Shown here: in pieces, positions 20,606-31,820 of the stretch
How positions within the stretch are numbered: the stretch's first letter is position 1
Layout: each line of letters begins with the position of its first letter
The notes under the pieces: model-generated
Seen by the model: only the letters and a program-made list of their open reading frames with translations
Database searches by the model: none
What the model was told of the DNA's origin: nothing
Made by a program: the position numbers and the translations under genes
From: Chlorokybus atmophyticus
Taxonomy: Eukaryota > Streptophyta > Chlorokybophyceae > Chlorokybales > Chlorokybaceae
NCBI GenBank assembly: GCA_009103225.1
Contig: RHPI01002069.1
Span: 1,134,962-1,193,905, forward strand
Direction: 5' to 3'
DNA: 58,944 nt

Positions 20606-22672
20606 ATGGCGGCGGCGGTGGTGGGTTCTGTCTCTGTGGCGAAGGCGGCTGCCTTGTTTGTTGCATCCGGAGCACCTCAGGCTGGGAAGAAGAGCAGGCG
20701 CGCTGCCACACCAGCCGCCGTACTGCAGACTCTGTCCCTGAGGTCGTCCCAGGCCGTGGCTTCCAGGTCTGCCCTCCAGGTAAGGAGCTATTTCGCATGC
20801 AGGTTGCTTTAGGCGCTGAGCACAGCCATTCCATCTTCATGCATGCTTCTGTACGCTGCTCGTGGATGTATGAGCGGCACCCGTGCGCAAGTCGCTGAGC
20901 GCGTGTCCATCAATTGCAACAGTAGACGTTCTTGCATGCCGTACTGTTCATACCAGCATGCGCACTGCATTGAACTGTTGTAGGTGCATGCATGTGTGAG
21001 TGTGTAGAGTCTGCCACCAAATCTCATGCACACGCAGGCCACGTGTTGAATGTTTTATGCCAATACGCAGCGCAAGAGGGTCAGCTGCAAGGGCTTGCAT
21101 TTCTTGTCGCTTATTCGTCTAGAGTAGTCCTTGCACTTTTTAACCGCTCACGAAATCCGGGTCGCAGATGTAATCAGGTCGTAGGTATAGTATGTTGCTC
21201 TGGATACGGATGCCAGTGTTCTGTGCATGCGCTCATCAGTTCTGGCCATCTATTGCGCATGTGTTCCTCTGTGCGACATGCAGACAACCTTTGCCATGCT
21301 TGTTTTACAGATTTTGTGAGCGCGGTTTTGGCCATGCTTCTTGCAAGCAAATAGTGGTATAATGTTTTTCGTTGCGCTGTGGTGATACCCAAACAACAAG
21401 AGCCGTTACCTTTTGTGTGTTTTGTTTGACAATCGCACTGTGTGTTAACAGGCTAGCAGCAAGTGCATTGTACCCAAGGCATCCCGCGGTGTCCTGCATA
21501 TTACCTGCGAAACTGATGTTGCAGCGACGCCTCAAGTGGACCTTGACACCAAGAAGAAGATCTACAGGGATTGCAAGCAGGCGGTGGAGCAGCTCATCAA
21601 GGACAGGAACTGCAACCCTATTATGATTCGCGCAGGCTGGCATGATGCTGGCACGTACAATGTGAACATTGAGGAGTGGCCCCAGAGGGGTGGTACAAAT
21701 GGCAGCTTGCGATTCCCTATTGAGCAAGGCCATGGAGCTAACGCAGGCATGGTTGTGGCTTACAACCTGTTGAAGCCCATCAACGTAAGTGATTGCTACT
21801 TTCAATTGTTTTTCAAAAGTTCCATGCAACACACTTGCTGAATGGTCTTTTGTACATGCAGAAGAAGTTCCCAGAAGTGACTTGGGCTGATCTTTTCCAA
21901 ATGGCTGGCGCTGTGGCTATTGAGGTTGCGGGTGGACCTGCCATCGACATGAAGTATGGGCGGGTTGACACAACTAGCGATGCTGATTGCCCGGAGTCTG
22001 GCAGGTAATGAGAGTGACATTCTGGATTGTCTGCTGTCACAATCTTTCAGCTGCTCATGCAGTTGTTCAAATCTGATTGTACAGGTTGCCCGATGCTGAC
22101 CCAAAGACAACTGGTCGGGGAGAGCCAGCAGAGCATCTGCGTAACGTCTTCTACAGAATGGGCCTCAATGATCAGGATATCGTTGCATTGTCAGGTAACT
22201 ACACCACACGAGTGGTATGTGTTAAGGCATTTCTGAACCAGCACCTGCAGCATGAACGCGCTGGAGCAGCTGCAGGTTGTGATGGCCAGTGTATGTATTT
22301 GCCTGTATCACTCGCATGTGGTCATCTGCAGGTGCGCACACCATGGGTCGCGTGCGCCAGGACCGCAGCGGGTTTGGAGTGAAGGAAACAAAGTACACGA
22401 AGGATGGCCCTGGCATCAAGGGTGGGCAGTCGTGGACCCCGGAGTGGCTGGTCTTTGACAACTCGTACTTTGTGGAAGTGAAGGAGAAGAGGGATGCTGA
22501 CCTGGTTGTGCTGCCAACTGATGCCGCTCTCTTCGAGGATGATGGCTTCAAGCAGTACGCAGAGAAGTACGCAGTTGACCAGGAGGCGTTCTTCAAGGAC
22601 TATGCAGTCTCGCACAAGAAGCTGAGCGAGCTTGGGGCAAAATGGAACCCTGAAGACGGGTTCTCCATCTAG
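20606..22672 (+). CDS. APX: Ascorbate peroxidase, plastid stromal type
   Basis: 366 residues from exons 20606-20779, 21452-21784, 21862-22004, 22085-22194, 22332-22672. It reduces hydrogen peroxide with ascorbate. The first ~80 residues are Ala/Ser/Arg-rich, like a plastid transit peptide. Distal haem side: R118, W121, H122 in [12 protein letters not shown]. Proximal His256 in ALSGAHTMGR, with Trp288 (QSWT) and Asp317 (LPTD). Between them is the extra loop with [10 protein letters not shown], which marks chloroplast isoforms and is absent from cytosolic ones. The protein ends GFSI with no membrane segment, so the stromal form is favoured. All introns obey GT-AG. Confidence 0.96.
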
Positions 22673-24875
22673 GTTGGGACTTTGTGTACTATATATCACT
22701 TGTCCTTCAATCTGATTGTAGTGCCCGCTGCGCCTAACAGCCCAGCTGGCGGATTGCACTTTTGTACGTAATCTATTAGGCAAGCACATCTGGCTTTGAT
22801 TTGCGGTTAGTTCACTCAGATGCTCTGGGCTTGCATCATCGTCTGAGTTGAGTCACATCCTTGCATATGGTTGTGACTGCGAGTATTGTGGTGCACTAGA
22901 TTACATGCAATGGCTGGCCAGTCGGCTGATTGTAAGGCGATGTCTGCAACTTCAGGCAGCTGCGCTTGGCATGAACACTGCTTGAAGGATCAGTTCAGCA
23001 TGTCTTGCCTGGAATCGAGCAAGGTCGTAGATTAGTTTATGCCGCGGATTTCGTATGTGCCTTGTGAGTATCTATGTGACTAATAATTGCTTCTGCTTAG
23101 ACATATTTCTGCTTGCAATGTCTTAAACATTGCATGACACAATATTTCACATGGTGGTTTGTACAATCGTAGTTAACACAAACTCAGTTGAAGCTTTCCT
23201 CCACCCGAGTTCAAGCGTCAATAATGGTGGTATGATGGGTGCAAAGGTGCATAAGCAATTATGTTGCATGACATACGCTCTGCCACGCGCCGTGCGCATA
23301 CAAAATACATGCTGAATAGTCGTAGACATGTGTATATGCATTATTGCGTGCACATCAGCTATTAATTAGTATCACCTACAATGGTAATCGGCATGCACAT
23401 GTACATGATGAGTGAATATTGCTGAGTGCATTGTTCACCAAGTCGCTCTCATAGCATGTGAACGTGTGGATTGAAAGGTACATATTCATATACTTGATAT
23501 GCAACATGATGGTAAGTCGATTATGCTACCTGCTTGCTCGTACCCACTTGCCCTTGCACATGCACATAGCACATCGGAGCCTTGCTTGGACCCTTGGTGT
23601 ATTTGATTTTGCCCCTGCTGTCTTGTTGTCCTCTAATTGTATGTGTGGGTGTGTGCATGACTGTGCATGACCTACCCAACTTTATACTATATGCGTAGTC
23701 AGGTGACACGGTTGTTGTCACATCTATTGTGATAGGAGTTTATAAGACAATCGTATCATCCTTGACGGCGCGGGGCTGCAGCTGTGCGTGGTCCAGCTTT
23801 TTTGTACTTTTGGTTAAGATCCGGGCCAAACCTCTCTCTCTCTCTTTATATGTGCAACCTTTGCAAGTAAAGCCTTGCTATCCCCCACAGTCCCTGCCCG
23901 CTTGCTCTGCTGGCCACCGGTTCTTGCATTTGAAACCAGCCCCCTTAACCTTAATGATTGTATATATTGCAATGGACTTGCTTGTGCTTGCGTAATGTTA
24001 TGGCTTGTGTATGTGTGCTGCTGCTGATGTGACTGGAACCCCTAAATTACAACATATGCAAAATTGTGGCTGTCGTGACGGTTATATTAGCAAGCTATTT
24101 TGTCTACACATGGCTTCCCATGATAGCTGAACATTCGTACATATAAATCAAGGGGAATATGTGACGTAAGAATAAAATCAAACAATACTGCTTCATCATT
24201 TATATAGCTATAGACTCATTCTATATGTATGTCGTTTTGTTGGAAGCATACCATCGGCCCACAATAATATGACGCCATGCCATGTATGATGAATATTTGG
24301 ACTTGCAGACTATGCGGTTTTTGTTACATGTGACGCGTTACGTGTCAACGTGCTCTATGACACAAATCGCATCCTACCCCGCATCTCAATTCACTGTACT
24401 CATGTACATAAAGGATCTGATTGTTGATAGTAAGTTGCTTTGCTGCAGCCTTTATCTTGCTTGCTGCGCTGGAGTTTGTAGAAATACGGCGGGGGGGGGG
24501 GGGGGGGGGGGNNNNNNNNNNNNNNNNNNNNNNNNNNNNNNNNNNNNNNNNNNNNNNNNNNNNNNNNNNNNNNNNNTCTGCCGGTTGCGAGGACAGGGGG
24601 GGGAGCGGCAGGCAATCTTGAACTTGTAAGGTAGGCGACGAGGAGTTGACAGAACGCATGTCACAAGTTGCATGCTGACTCACAACGTATGCAACTTCTG
24701 ACTGCATGCCGGCTTGCCAGCCGGCACTGCAACTCGCAGTGTGCGCATTTTCCTAGACCTGCAGCAGTGCTGGCAGACTCCTTGGTGGCGGTGGCGGTGC
24801 CGGTGGCGGCGGTGAATGTGGCGGGGCAATCAAGCCTCGCTCGCAGCTGCATAGTTTCGGCGGTCGGCGGCCGCT
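22673..24875. other. Spacer with assembly gap
   Basis: Follows APX; TGTAA occurs about 260 bp downstream. Holds a CT-dinucleotide run near 23831-23845, an AT-rich part (about 23990-24300), and a G-run plus N gap (24491-24576). No gene supported. Confidence 0.6.
24512..24576. other. Assembly gap after a G homopolymer
   Basis: 65 N bases directly after 21 consecutive G (24491-24511). The length of missing sequence is unknown. Confidence 0.95.
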
Positions 24876-27191
24876 ATGACGGCGGCGGCGTTGGCTGCCG
24901 CCACCGCATGCTCGGCCGGGTCGTTGCCGGCCAGGTTGCGCAGCCGCTGCTGCTCGGTGGCGCCTTCGCGGTCTCTGACGCAAGCAGACGTGCAGCGTGG
25001 CCAACCTCTTCTGCTTTCAGCTAGGGTTTTGTCTGTGCGGGCGAGACATTGGCGCAGCAGCCGTGTACATCATCTTGGCGCATGTCGGGCGTCTGCGCGA
25101 GAACAGCAGGCGACCAGCGACGTAGGCGAGGCTGCTGGAACAACGTCAACTTCCAGGTAAAGCCGAACAGTGTTTACGGCATGTATGAGAACCTGGTCTT
25201 AATGTGTGTAGTGGCATTGCATTCTTCGCGGAGGGTACTCTGCGTCGCTTACTACACTTGCCGCATTGCCATGCCGTCATCACTCATCAATTATACACTG
25301 ACTACTTATACGCACGCGTGCGGTCGTGCTGTTACCTATTGAGCTCAATGCAATAACATGTTATGCCACTGTAGAGCCGACTGCTTAAAACTTGATACCA
25401 CCAAATCGGTAACCACTGCGGGTGGTTGGGTTGGCATGGCAGATTGTATTGTGTGCATGCATGCATGTATCGTAGCTTCGTGCCATGCAAGAACTACATT
25501 GACGAACGCCTTGTCATAGGCAGGAACTGGACTGCATTGGCACAGGTGTGGACGTTTCATGCTATGTGAAGTGCAATTCGGACGACAGCAGCAGCTCCAG
25601 CAACAACGCTGAGGACAGGAGTGGTGCGGATGCGGCAACCAGGCAGCCAACATTTACAGAGCAGCTGCTTGACAATGCGCTTCTTATTTCTCCATTCTTC
25701 TTTTGGGGCACAGCCATGGTGGCCATGAAAGGCGTTCTCCCTCTAGCAGGTAGCCTACGTAATAATCTATATGGTTCAATTATGGCACCGTCTTTGTCTG
25801 CCAGCTGCATGGTTACACTGCCTGACACTGTTGCCATGCAGGGGAGATGTCAGTATCATCGATTAGGCTTATACCAGCGGGCATGTTATTGGTAGCATAT
25901 GCCACGTACAGCGGGCGGTCCTTTCCGAAAGGCTTCCAGGCCTGGTTTGCAATCACTCTCTTCGCCCTTGTGGACGGCACCATGTTCCAGGTACGCTGCT
26001 TGCTAGCGTACACACCACTCAAAAGTCAATCTTGATTGCAGTGTGCGTTTGTTGTATTGCTCAGGGCTTCCTGGCGGAAGGGCTGCGAAGAACCAGCGCT
26101 GGGCTTGGCAGTGTACGCGTTCTTGAGTAAAGCATGTGCCAATGTGAGTGATGCAGGTGGATGGCTGTTCTCAAAAGTTGTGCGCAGGTGATTATTGACT
26201 CTCAACCTCTTACTGTTGCTCTGCTGGCGTCGTTGCTATTCGGGGAGAGGCTGTCATACATTAATGTGCTGGGTTTGGGAGTTGGGGTGGCTGGACTCTG
26301 CTTACTGGAGGCAAGCCAGCTCTGCACGAGATTGCAGCATCCTATAGTACCCGAGTTATGTTATCAACGCAGGGACAGATTGTATGCTTGCCTTCCAGGT
26401 ACCAGCAGAGACAATAGCCGCAGCGTTGTCCGATGCGCCGGGCACGGTGGCCAGGCTATGGCAAGGAGTTGAGTTCGGGCAACAGAGTGGGCTGTGGGAC
26501 AGCGGCGAGTGGTGGATGCTGCTCGCCGCTCAGAGCATGGCTATAGGCACTGTCATGGTGCGGTGGGTTTGCCAGTATGTCGACCCCGTGATGGCCACAG
26601 GATGGGTGCGTGTGGGAACCTTTCAGTCGTGGCATGTTGTTGGGTGCGGGTTAGTTCAACTGACCACGTCCATTCTTGCAGCACTTACTCCTGGGTGGTG
26701 TGCCGCTTGCGCTCTTAGCTGTGGCGAAGCACGAGCCTGCAGTATCAGGCGGCCTCGCCAATCTGACATTCACCGACTACCTTTCCCTAGTGTACACATC
26801 TTTGTTTGGGAGCGCCATCAGCTACGGCGTGTTTTTCTACAACGCCAACAAAGGTTTGTTTACGACCAGCTCAGCTTTGTGCACTTGCGTGTGTGGCACC
26901 ATCGAGTTTTGAGTTTTGCGTCATTGTTGAGTGCGTCACACTGTGGCACGCAGGCAACCTGACCCGCTTAAGCTCGCTTACTTTCCTTACCCCAATGTTC
27001 GCTGCTGTGTTTGGGTAAGCTCATGTGATTTTATCTGCTGCTCACTTGTACTATGGCAACCAAGACGCGGTTAACAATGTGTGTCCTGGTTGTGCAGTTA
27101 CCTCTTTCTAGGAGAGACGCTGACGCCATTGCAACTCTGTGGAGCAACAGTGACTCTTGGTGCCATAGCGCTGGTCAATAAAAAGTCATAG
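24876..27191 (+). CDS. Plastid EamA/WAT1-related transporter
   Basis: About 441 residues; proposed exons 24876-25121, 25524-25749, 25842-25990, 26065-26112, 26188-26310, 26399-26605, 26682-26853, 26954-27014, 27098-27191. Drug/metabolite-transporter family with two EamA halves and about ten membrane helices. Conserved blocks include SPFFFWGTAMVAMKGVLP, RLIPAGMLLVA, RTSAGLGSVIIDSQPL, GEWWMLLAAQSMAIGTVMVR and SSLTFLTPMFAAVFGYLFLGE. These match the cyanobacterial-type plant proteins such as Arabidopsis At3g02690, annotated as chloroplastic; the substrate is not established. The Arg/Ala-rich start resembles a transit peptide. The first splice is the weak point (donor GAC|GTAGGC chosen for frame). 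The intron at 26311 begins GC. TGTAA follows at 27270. Confidence 0.9.
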
Positions 27192-28195
27192 CGGTTTCTG
27201 TGGCCAGACTAATAGATAGGGTTAGCTACAACACATAAATTGTGATTCTACATTGCATATATTACAGCCTGTAATGCAGATGGTACGGCTCTGTCCAGGA
27301 CAGGTTATGCACGTAAGCACACCAATTCATGTCTTTGGCCCCGTCCAGCAATTACTAGCATCTGCTTTCTGTGGTTTTCTCCAGGTTGCCAAGGCACCAA
27401 GCCATGCTTGCCATCAACAGCAGTAAGTGTGTTACAGAAATTCTGTCCCACAAGCTGTACATGTATCAGCTGTGTCTTGATGTGCGCATCTGGTTGATAG
27501 TCTTTGCTGAGTCATGCGACAAACAGCGGGTTTTCTTGTTCCAACCTTGCATCATGCTGGGAGGGTAACCAAGGACTCTCCGCCAAAGCTTGCACCGATC
27601 AAGGGGCTGCAATGCACTCATGTCCCCAAAGCAACAAGTCACGATGTTCAAACAACCACATGTAGTATTTACAAGCCCGTTAACGTGTACAAGCATTCAA
27701 TCAGAACTGAGGAACTCCGTTGCCGACTCAGGTCCGTCATCATCATCATCAGGGAACCACAAATCATCTAAGGACAATGGTGGTAATGAAAACTCCTCTA
27801 GCCTGGACTCCCACTCCGCTGCAGGAATACCACAGCATGAATACAGAGGTCAAATTTTGCAAGCACAATGCTGAGCACAGCTGTTGTTGGGTCTGTTATA
27901 TCACTTGAGAAAGCAAGCTTGCTGAGCTGATTGCTACATGTGCTGAATCGTGCAACACATGTACATGTGCGAGCAGGTCGTCCTCAACAACCAATGACTC
28001 TCCAAGAGCAATTGTCTAGCAAGCGAGCAGCAAACTTAACACTGGGTGAAAGTACAAACATTGTGCGGATGTCTGCTGCTTGATTGAGCTGTGCTCTATG
28101 CTTGTCATGCATTTACACAAGACATCAACCATGTATGGGAGAGAAAACAAAACTGGACACGCACTGCGTGGCTGTGCCAATGTGTGCGTGCAGCT
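27192..28195. other. Spacer with an unexplained Ser-rich frame
   Basis: Starts with the 3' UTR of the transporter (TGTAA 27270-27274). A plus-strand frame at about 27590-27874 encodes a Ser/Asn-rich stretch, and splice-like borders occur near 27384 and 27421 (CAG|GTTGCC, AGCA|GTAAGT). I cannot join these into a convincing gene. Confidence 0.45.
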
Positions 28196-28930
28196 TCACA
28201 CGTATGACATTGTCTCACGTGCAAGGGGTCCGGTGCCAGCTAGCAGTGCAGCAGGAGTAGGCGGTGCTGGAGGCGAAGGGGGCATTAGGGGCGGTCTAGC
28301 CAGCCACAAATCTTCTGCCTCATTATCATCCTTCTCCTCCTCCTTGTTGCCGCCAGCAGAGGCGCGGATCCAGTTTGCCATCGCCATAACAGCCCTGAGA
28401 TTACCACCATTTTCGCGGGCGGCAGCTGCACGGCCGACAAGCTCAGCAATCTCCCTGTCCTGGGCTGCAGCCGCCTCTGCCTCAGCCCTCTCCTCCCATC
28501 CGGCCGGCGGGCCCACCTCCATTCCATCCTTGGCCCACTCCTCCGCCCGCTGCTCCGCCCACGCCTCCCATGCGGCGTCGGAGGTGGGCGGCAATGACGC
28601 CACGGAGGTCTGTGCTGGCTTCCTGGCAGACTCCAACACTGGGGCAGGCAGCAACTTCCCGGCTGCCTTAACAGCGCTAGAAGCTCCTACACCCGGCTGC
28701 TGTTTCCCAAACCCACCCTTCTCACCGCCACCGCCGCCGCCGACCCGCTGGGCCTTGACGTTGGTGATGTCCCCGAGGGCACGCCTGGGCGTCGGCCCTG
28801 CTGCTGCTAATCCTCCTCCTCCTCCTCCTCCTCCTGCCCCCAGCTTCCCGCCCGCGGCCTTGCCGCCCCTCGCAGGCGTCGCAAACGCCGCGTTCTCATC
28901 CCGCCACGCCGTCGCCGTCCTCGCCTGCAT
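28196..28930 (-). CDS. Securin/PATRONUS-like protein with DEN box and D-box
   Basis: 244 residues, single exon, ATG 28930-28928. No globular domain is recognised. Near the N terminus is WRDENAAF (DEN at residues 11-13), then a Gly-rich linker, then RRALGDITNV (residues 49-58), a strong destruction box. This order, a KEN/DEN box followed by a D-box in a disordered, basic N-terminus, is that of securins and of plant PATRONUS, which hold separase until APC/C destroys them. The C-terminal half is Ala/Glu-rich helical, then acidic, and ends in a Pro-rich segment (ARPPLMPPSPPAPPTP). Cyclin B also has RRALGDI, but no cyclin box is present here. Securins diverge too fast for sequence alone to settle this. 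An opposite-strand Pro-rich frame overlaps and is rejected. Confidence 0.6.
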   Translation of the reverse strand: MQARTATAWRDENAAFATPARGGKAAGGKLGAGGGGGGGGLAAAGPTPRRALGDITNVKAQRVGGGGGGEKGGFGKQQPGVGASSAVKAAGKLLPAPVLESARKPAQTSVASLPPTSDAAWEAWAEQRAEEWAKDGMEVGPPAGWEERAEAEAAAAQDREIAELVGRAAAARENGGNLRAVMAMANWIRASAGGNKEEEKDDNEAEDLWLARPPLMPPSPPAPPTPAALLAGTGPLARETMSYV

Positions 28931-30339
28931 CCCGCCGCCGCCGCCAACAACGGCAACAACAACGACGACCCTCACACTCCCGCGCTCTGTTTGAAGCACT
29001 CAAACCCGGCTCATTGATCTCATGCCAAACGTCTACGAAATCACAGAATCACACGCAGTCGGATCAGTAACCGTCACGGGGTGCTCAGTGAACTCAAAAC
29101 CCTAACTTTCGAATGAATACTGACGAACTGGCCAGGTGGCAGGCTGTGAGAGGAGTGCGAGTTGTGCTTTTTTGCGTGCGAGCTTTGACAGATTGACAGG
29201 TCAGCAGTTGGGGGTGGTGCCTGTTGCTGCCGCCGCCTTCTGTGTGTAGGCGTCGTAGTTTTGGACCGGCGGCGTACTCAGCTGGCGTATTGCGAGGTAC
29301 ACATACCTGTGTCGGGTTGAGAGCGGACGGCAGCATTGGCAGCAGCGGGGGCGGGGGCGGGGGCGGGTTCCGTCTTTCCTCCAGCTTCAGCTTCAGGTCA
29401 GGGAGGCGCACTGGTCCGGCATGGTTTGAAGGGAGGGTCTGTCCACCAGACCGTGCCGCATCTCAATATTCCTGTGGGGGGTTAGCCGTAAGTTTCAACC
29501 AACCGGCCAGAAGCGAGTGCAGCGTTACTTGACTTGACGGTTGACGCCTGCACGGAGCTGGTGCTGGGAGCGGCAGGATGAGCCTCTAGGTAACGCAAGC
29601 ATGTGTGGGTGTTAGGTTGCCGCCATTGAGACAGATCTTGATAAATTCCGAGAGTGCTTCTGTCCACAATGCCAAGCAAGCTTGCGTCAAAAAGTGATCT
29701 GCCGGTTGCGAGGACAGTTGCAAAGCAGGCAGGCGGCTTGGCTTGAGTGTTCATGCACGCACAATCACAGCGTTGGACTGCAACAAGCCCAAGGTTGACA
29801 TGTCAAACGCTGCAGAGCTTTCAGGGCTTTGTGTCAGTGCAACGTGTCACGTGGTCAGTGCTGTATGACTCTTTGACAGCTATTGCTCGCAGTGCATGGA
29901 GTCACGCAGCATGCGCATAGTCTGCAAGTGCGCCTGTTGGCCACCTGTGATATCTTTAGCAGAATGATGTCTTGTCTGCATGCTTATTGAGGCCCTTCTT
30001 CGTTTCCCACTCATTTTGCATGTTCCGTAGATAGTCAGCACATGCGATCAGAATGATTTACGTTCTGCGCAACTGAGTCGATGTGCCAGAGCTGGTCAGC
30101 CATGTCACCTGACCAAACGCTGCTGAAGTTGTCAGTCCGTCCCAAGTATCGCTTTGGAGTGTCGTGCAATGGGCGAGATGGTTATTTCCCGCTTGTGCAC
30201 ACCTTGCAGCGCCCTCACGTGCTTGGCATTGAGTCTTATGGACCTCATTTTATGGCAGGTAGGCGAGTGGTTGGGCGGCTAGGCGGCACAACGTGGAGAG
30301 GACAGCATATACGATCACTAGAACATCGACGGTAGGATC
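28931..30339. other. Divergent promoter region, securin-like gene and GID4
   Basis: Contains AAACCCTA at 29097-29104, about 170 bp before the securin-like start, and a G-rich run at 29347-29367. A 59-codon plus-strand frame (30081-30258) starts with ATG and ends at a good donor (GCAG|GTAGGC), but its phase does not fit the GID4 exon; it may be an upstream or non-coding exon. Confidence 0.5.
29347..29367 (+). promoter_or_regulatory. Potential G-quadruplex
   Basis: Four G runs separated by single C bases (GGGGGCGGGGGCGGGGGCGGG). This fits the G3+N1-7 rule for quadruplex formation. It lies between two divergently transcribed genes. Confidence 0.55.
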
Positions 30340-31020
30340 ATGCCCAGCAGGTCGCTGCCGGCACAATGTACATTTCTCACGTCGGGGCAGGCGTTCGTGG
30401 GCACGCAGAATGTGTCGCACAGCAGCAGCAGCGTGACCATAGGAGATGGAGGAGTTATAGGTAGCGGAGTTATAGGCAGCGGCGCTCTGTCAGGTGGCGG
30501 TGCTCCCGCACCAAAAGATGAGGCGTGGAGCGTGAACGTGCGCGTGCAAGGCAGCAACCCGCAGTGCGGGTATGTGTGCGGCTCAATGGAGGCGCTGAAC
30601 GTGCCTTCGGCGGAGTCAAGCGTGGTCACCTTCTGGGAAGGTGAGACTGTCGACAATGTCAACTACACCTTCTTCACCCACAAGTGGGACGCCGACAGAG
30701 ACACCGACATGAAGCACTGGCTTCGCTTCGATGCCTTTGCTCCCTTGCATGAAGCCGTTCTTCGTGATGGTGGTCGCTCCATCGACCTGGCGAGCTACCC
30801 CTACCTCTTCATGCGCTGGAAGGAGAAGTTCTTTGTCAATGTGGGTGCCGAGTGTGGCCTTACCATTGCCGGCTTCTACTATGTATGTTTATCTCGCCGT
30901 GACGGCTCAGTGGATGGATTCTACTATGACCCCAACAGCAGCCCTTATCAGAAACTGGAACTGCGCCCGACGGCGGAAGGCCGGCGTGGCCACGCCTTTG
31001 CCACCTACAGTTTGTGCTGA
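30340..31020 (+). CDS. GID4: GID4 (Vid24 family) substrate receptor of the GID/CTLH E3 ligase
   Basis: 226 residues from ATG 30340 to TGA 31018-31020 in one exon; an upstream coding exon cannot be excluded. GID4 binds N-terminal Pro and similar degrons and delivers proteins to the GID/CTLH ubiquitin ligase. Diagnostic blocks run in order: FLTSGQAFVGTQ (the L..G..F.G.Q entry strand), WSVNVRVQ, CGYVCGSMEALN, TFWEGE, FFTHKWDADRDTDMKHWLRF, YLFMRWKEKFFV, IAGFYYVCLSRRDGSVDGFYYD. Together these make the Vid24 beta-barrel. A low-complexity Gly/Ser insertion sits after the first strand (about residues 30-55). TGTAA follows at 31076-31080. Confidence 0.93.
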   Translation: MPSRSLPAQCTFLTSGQAFVGTQNVSHSSSSVTIGDGGVIGSGVIGSGALSGGGAPAPKDEAWSVNVRVQGSNPQCGYVCGSMEALNVPSAESSVVTFWEGETVDNVNYTFFTHKWDADRDTDMKHWLRFDAFAPLHEAVLRDGGRSIDLASYPYLFMRWKEKFFVNVGAECGLTIAGFYYVCLSRRDGSVDGFYYDPNSSPYQKLELRPTAEGRRGHAFATYSLC

Positions 31021-31820
31021 GTGGCGTAGTTGCGCAAGTTGACCTGTGCACAGTCCGCCACTGCCTGATGCCTCCTGTAACATAGCAACCCCTAGCCTAT
31101 GTTTGCCATGCTTATGTAACTCTATACATAACTGTATACAGCGTGCACCATTACAATCCACATTTTGTGCTGTACGGCAGATGTACTTGCAGTGTTTGCG
31201 TATGTTTTTGCTGTGCGACCTCAGCTGGTGTGTCAAAGAGATAGCATGCTACACTACCAGTAGTCGCATGCAGATGTCACGCACATGCAATGTCATGCAC
31301 CACACTCAGCAATCAGCACATGCAATGACATGCCAATACTTCATAACGCCGAGCGGCTGCTAAGTTTATCCAACGCTCCAATCCCTACCCTGTTAGTTCA
31401 CTCCAGCATGCAAGTAGACAAGCACAGTATTCACCTGCCCACAAGGGCTCTGTGTAACAGCAAATGGTGAATTGCTCTCGCGGGACAAAGAGTAAACAAT
31501 GCAGAGTACAGGCCACCACTAGTTATCATCAACACTGCTGCTTACAGTTACCAGCTCAGCACAGGTGCAGTAACTGCTCACAAAACTGTCACTGCAAGTA
31601 TGTTGTAATAGTTGCAGGGTCGCAGCCGCAGTACCATAAGCTCTGGTCAACCGGGACGCCAGCTTCACACAACAACCTATTGACAGTACAGCAACTGCTA
31701 TATACTACCTCCGATCACATGCCATTCCTGCTACAACTACACCCCACACTACACATGGACACCAACAACAAACACAACAGCCTTCTTCGGTCTCCCAATT
31801 GCATAAGCCAACCCTCGCAA
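31021..31820. other. Spacer between convergent GID4 and Dicer genes
   Basis: Holds the 3' ends of both genes: TGTAA at 31076 for GID4 and TTACA (TGTAA on the minus strand) near 31541 for Dicer. Nothing else seen. Confidence 0.6.

Noticed and set aside
28196-28930. Cyclin B fragment
   Set aside because: The D-box resembles that of cyclin B, but there is no cyclin box in or near the gene, and the DEN box and Pro-rich tail fit securin-like proteins better.
28080-28994. 304-codon plus-strand Pro/Ala-rich frame
   Set aside because: It is a shadow of the GC-rich securin-like gene. The minus strand carries clear degron motifs and an ATG start in a sensible place.
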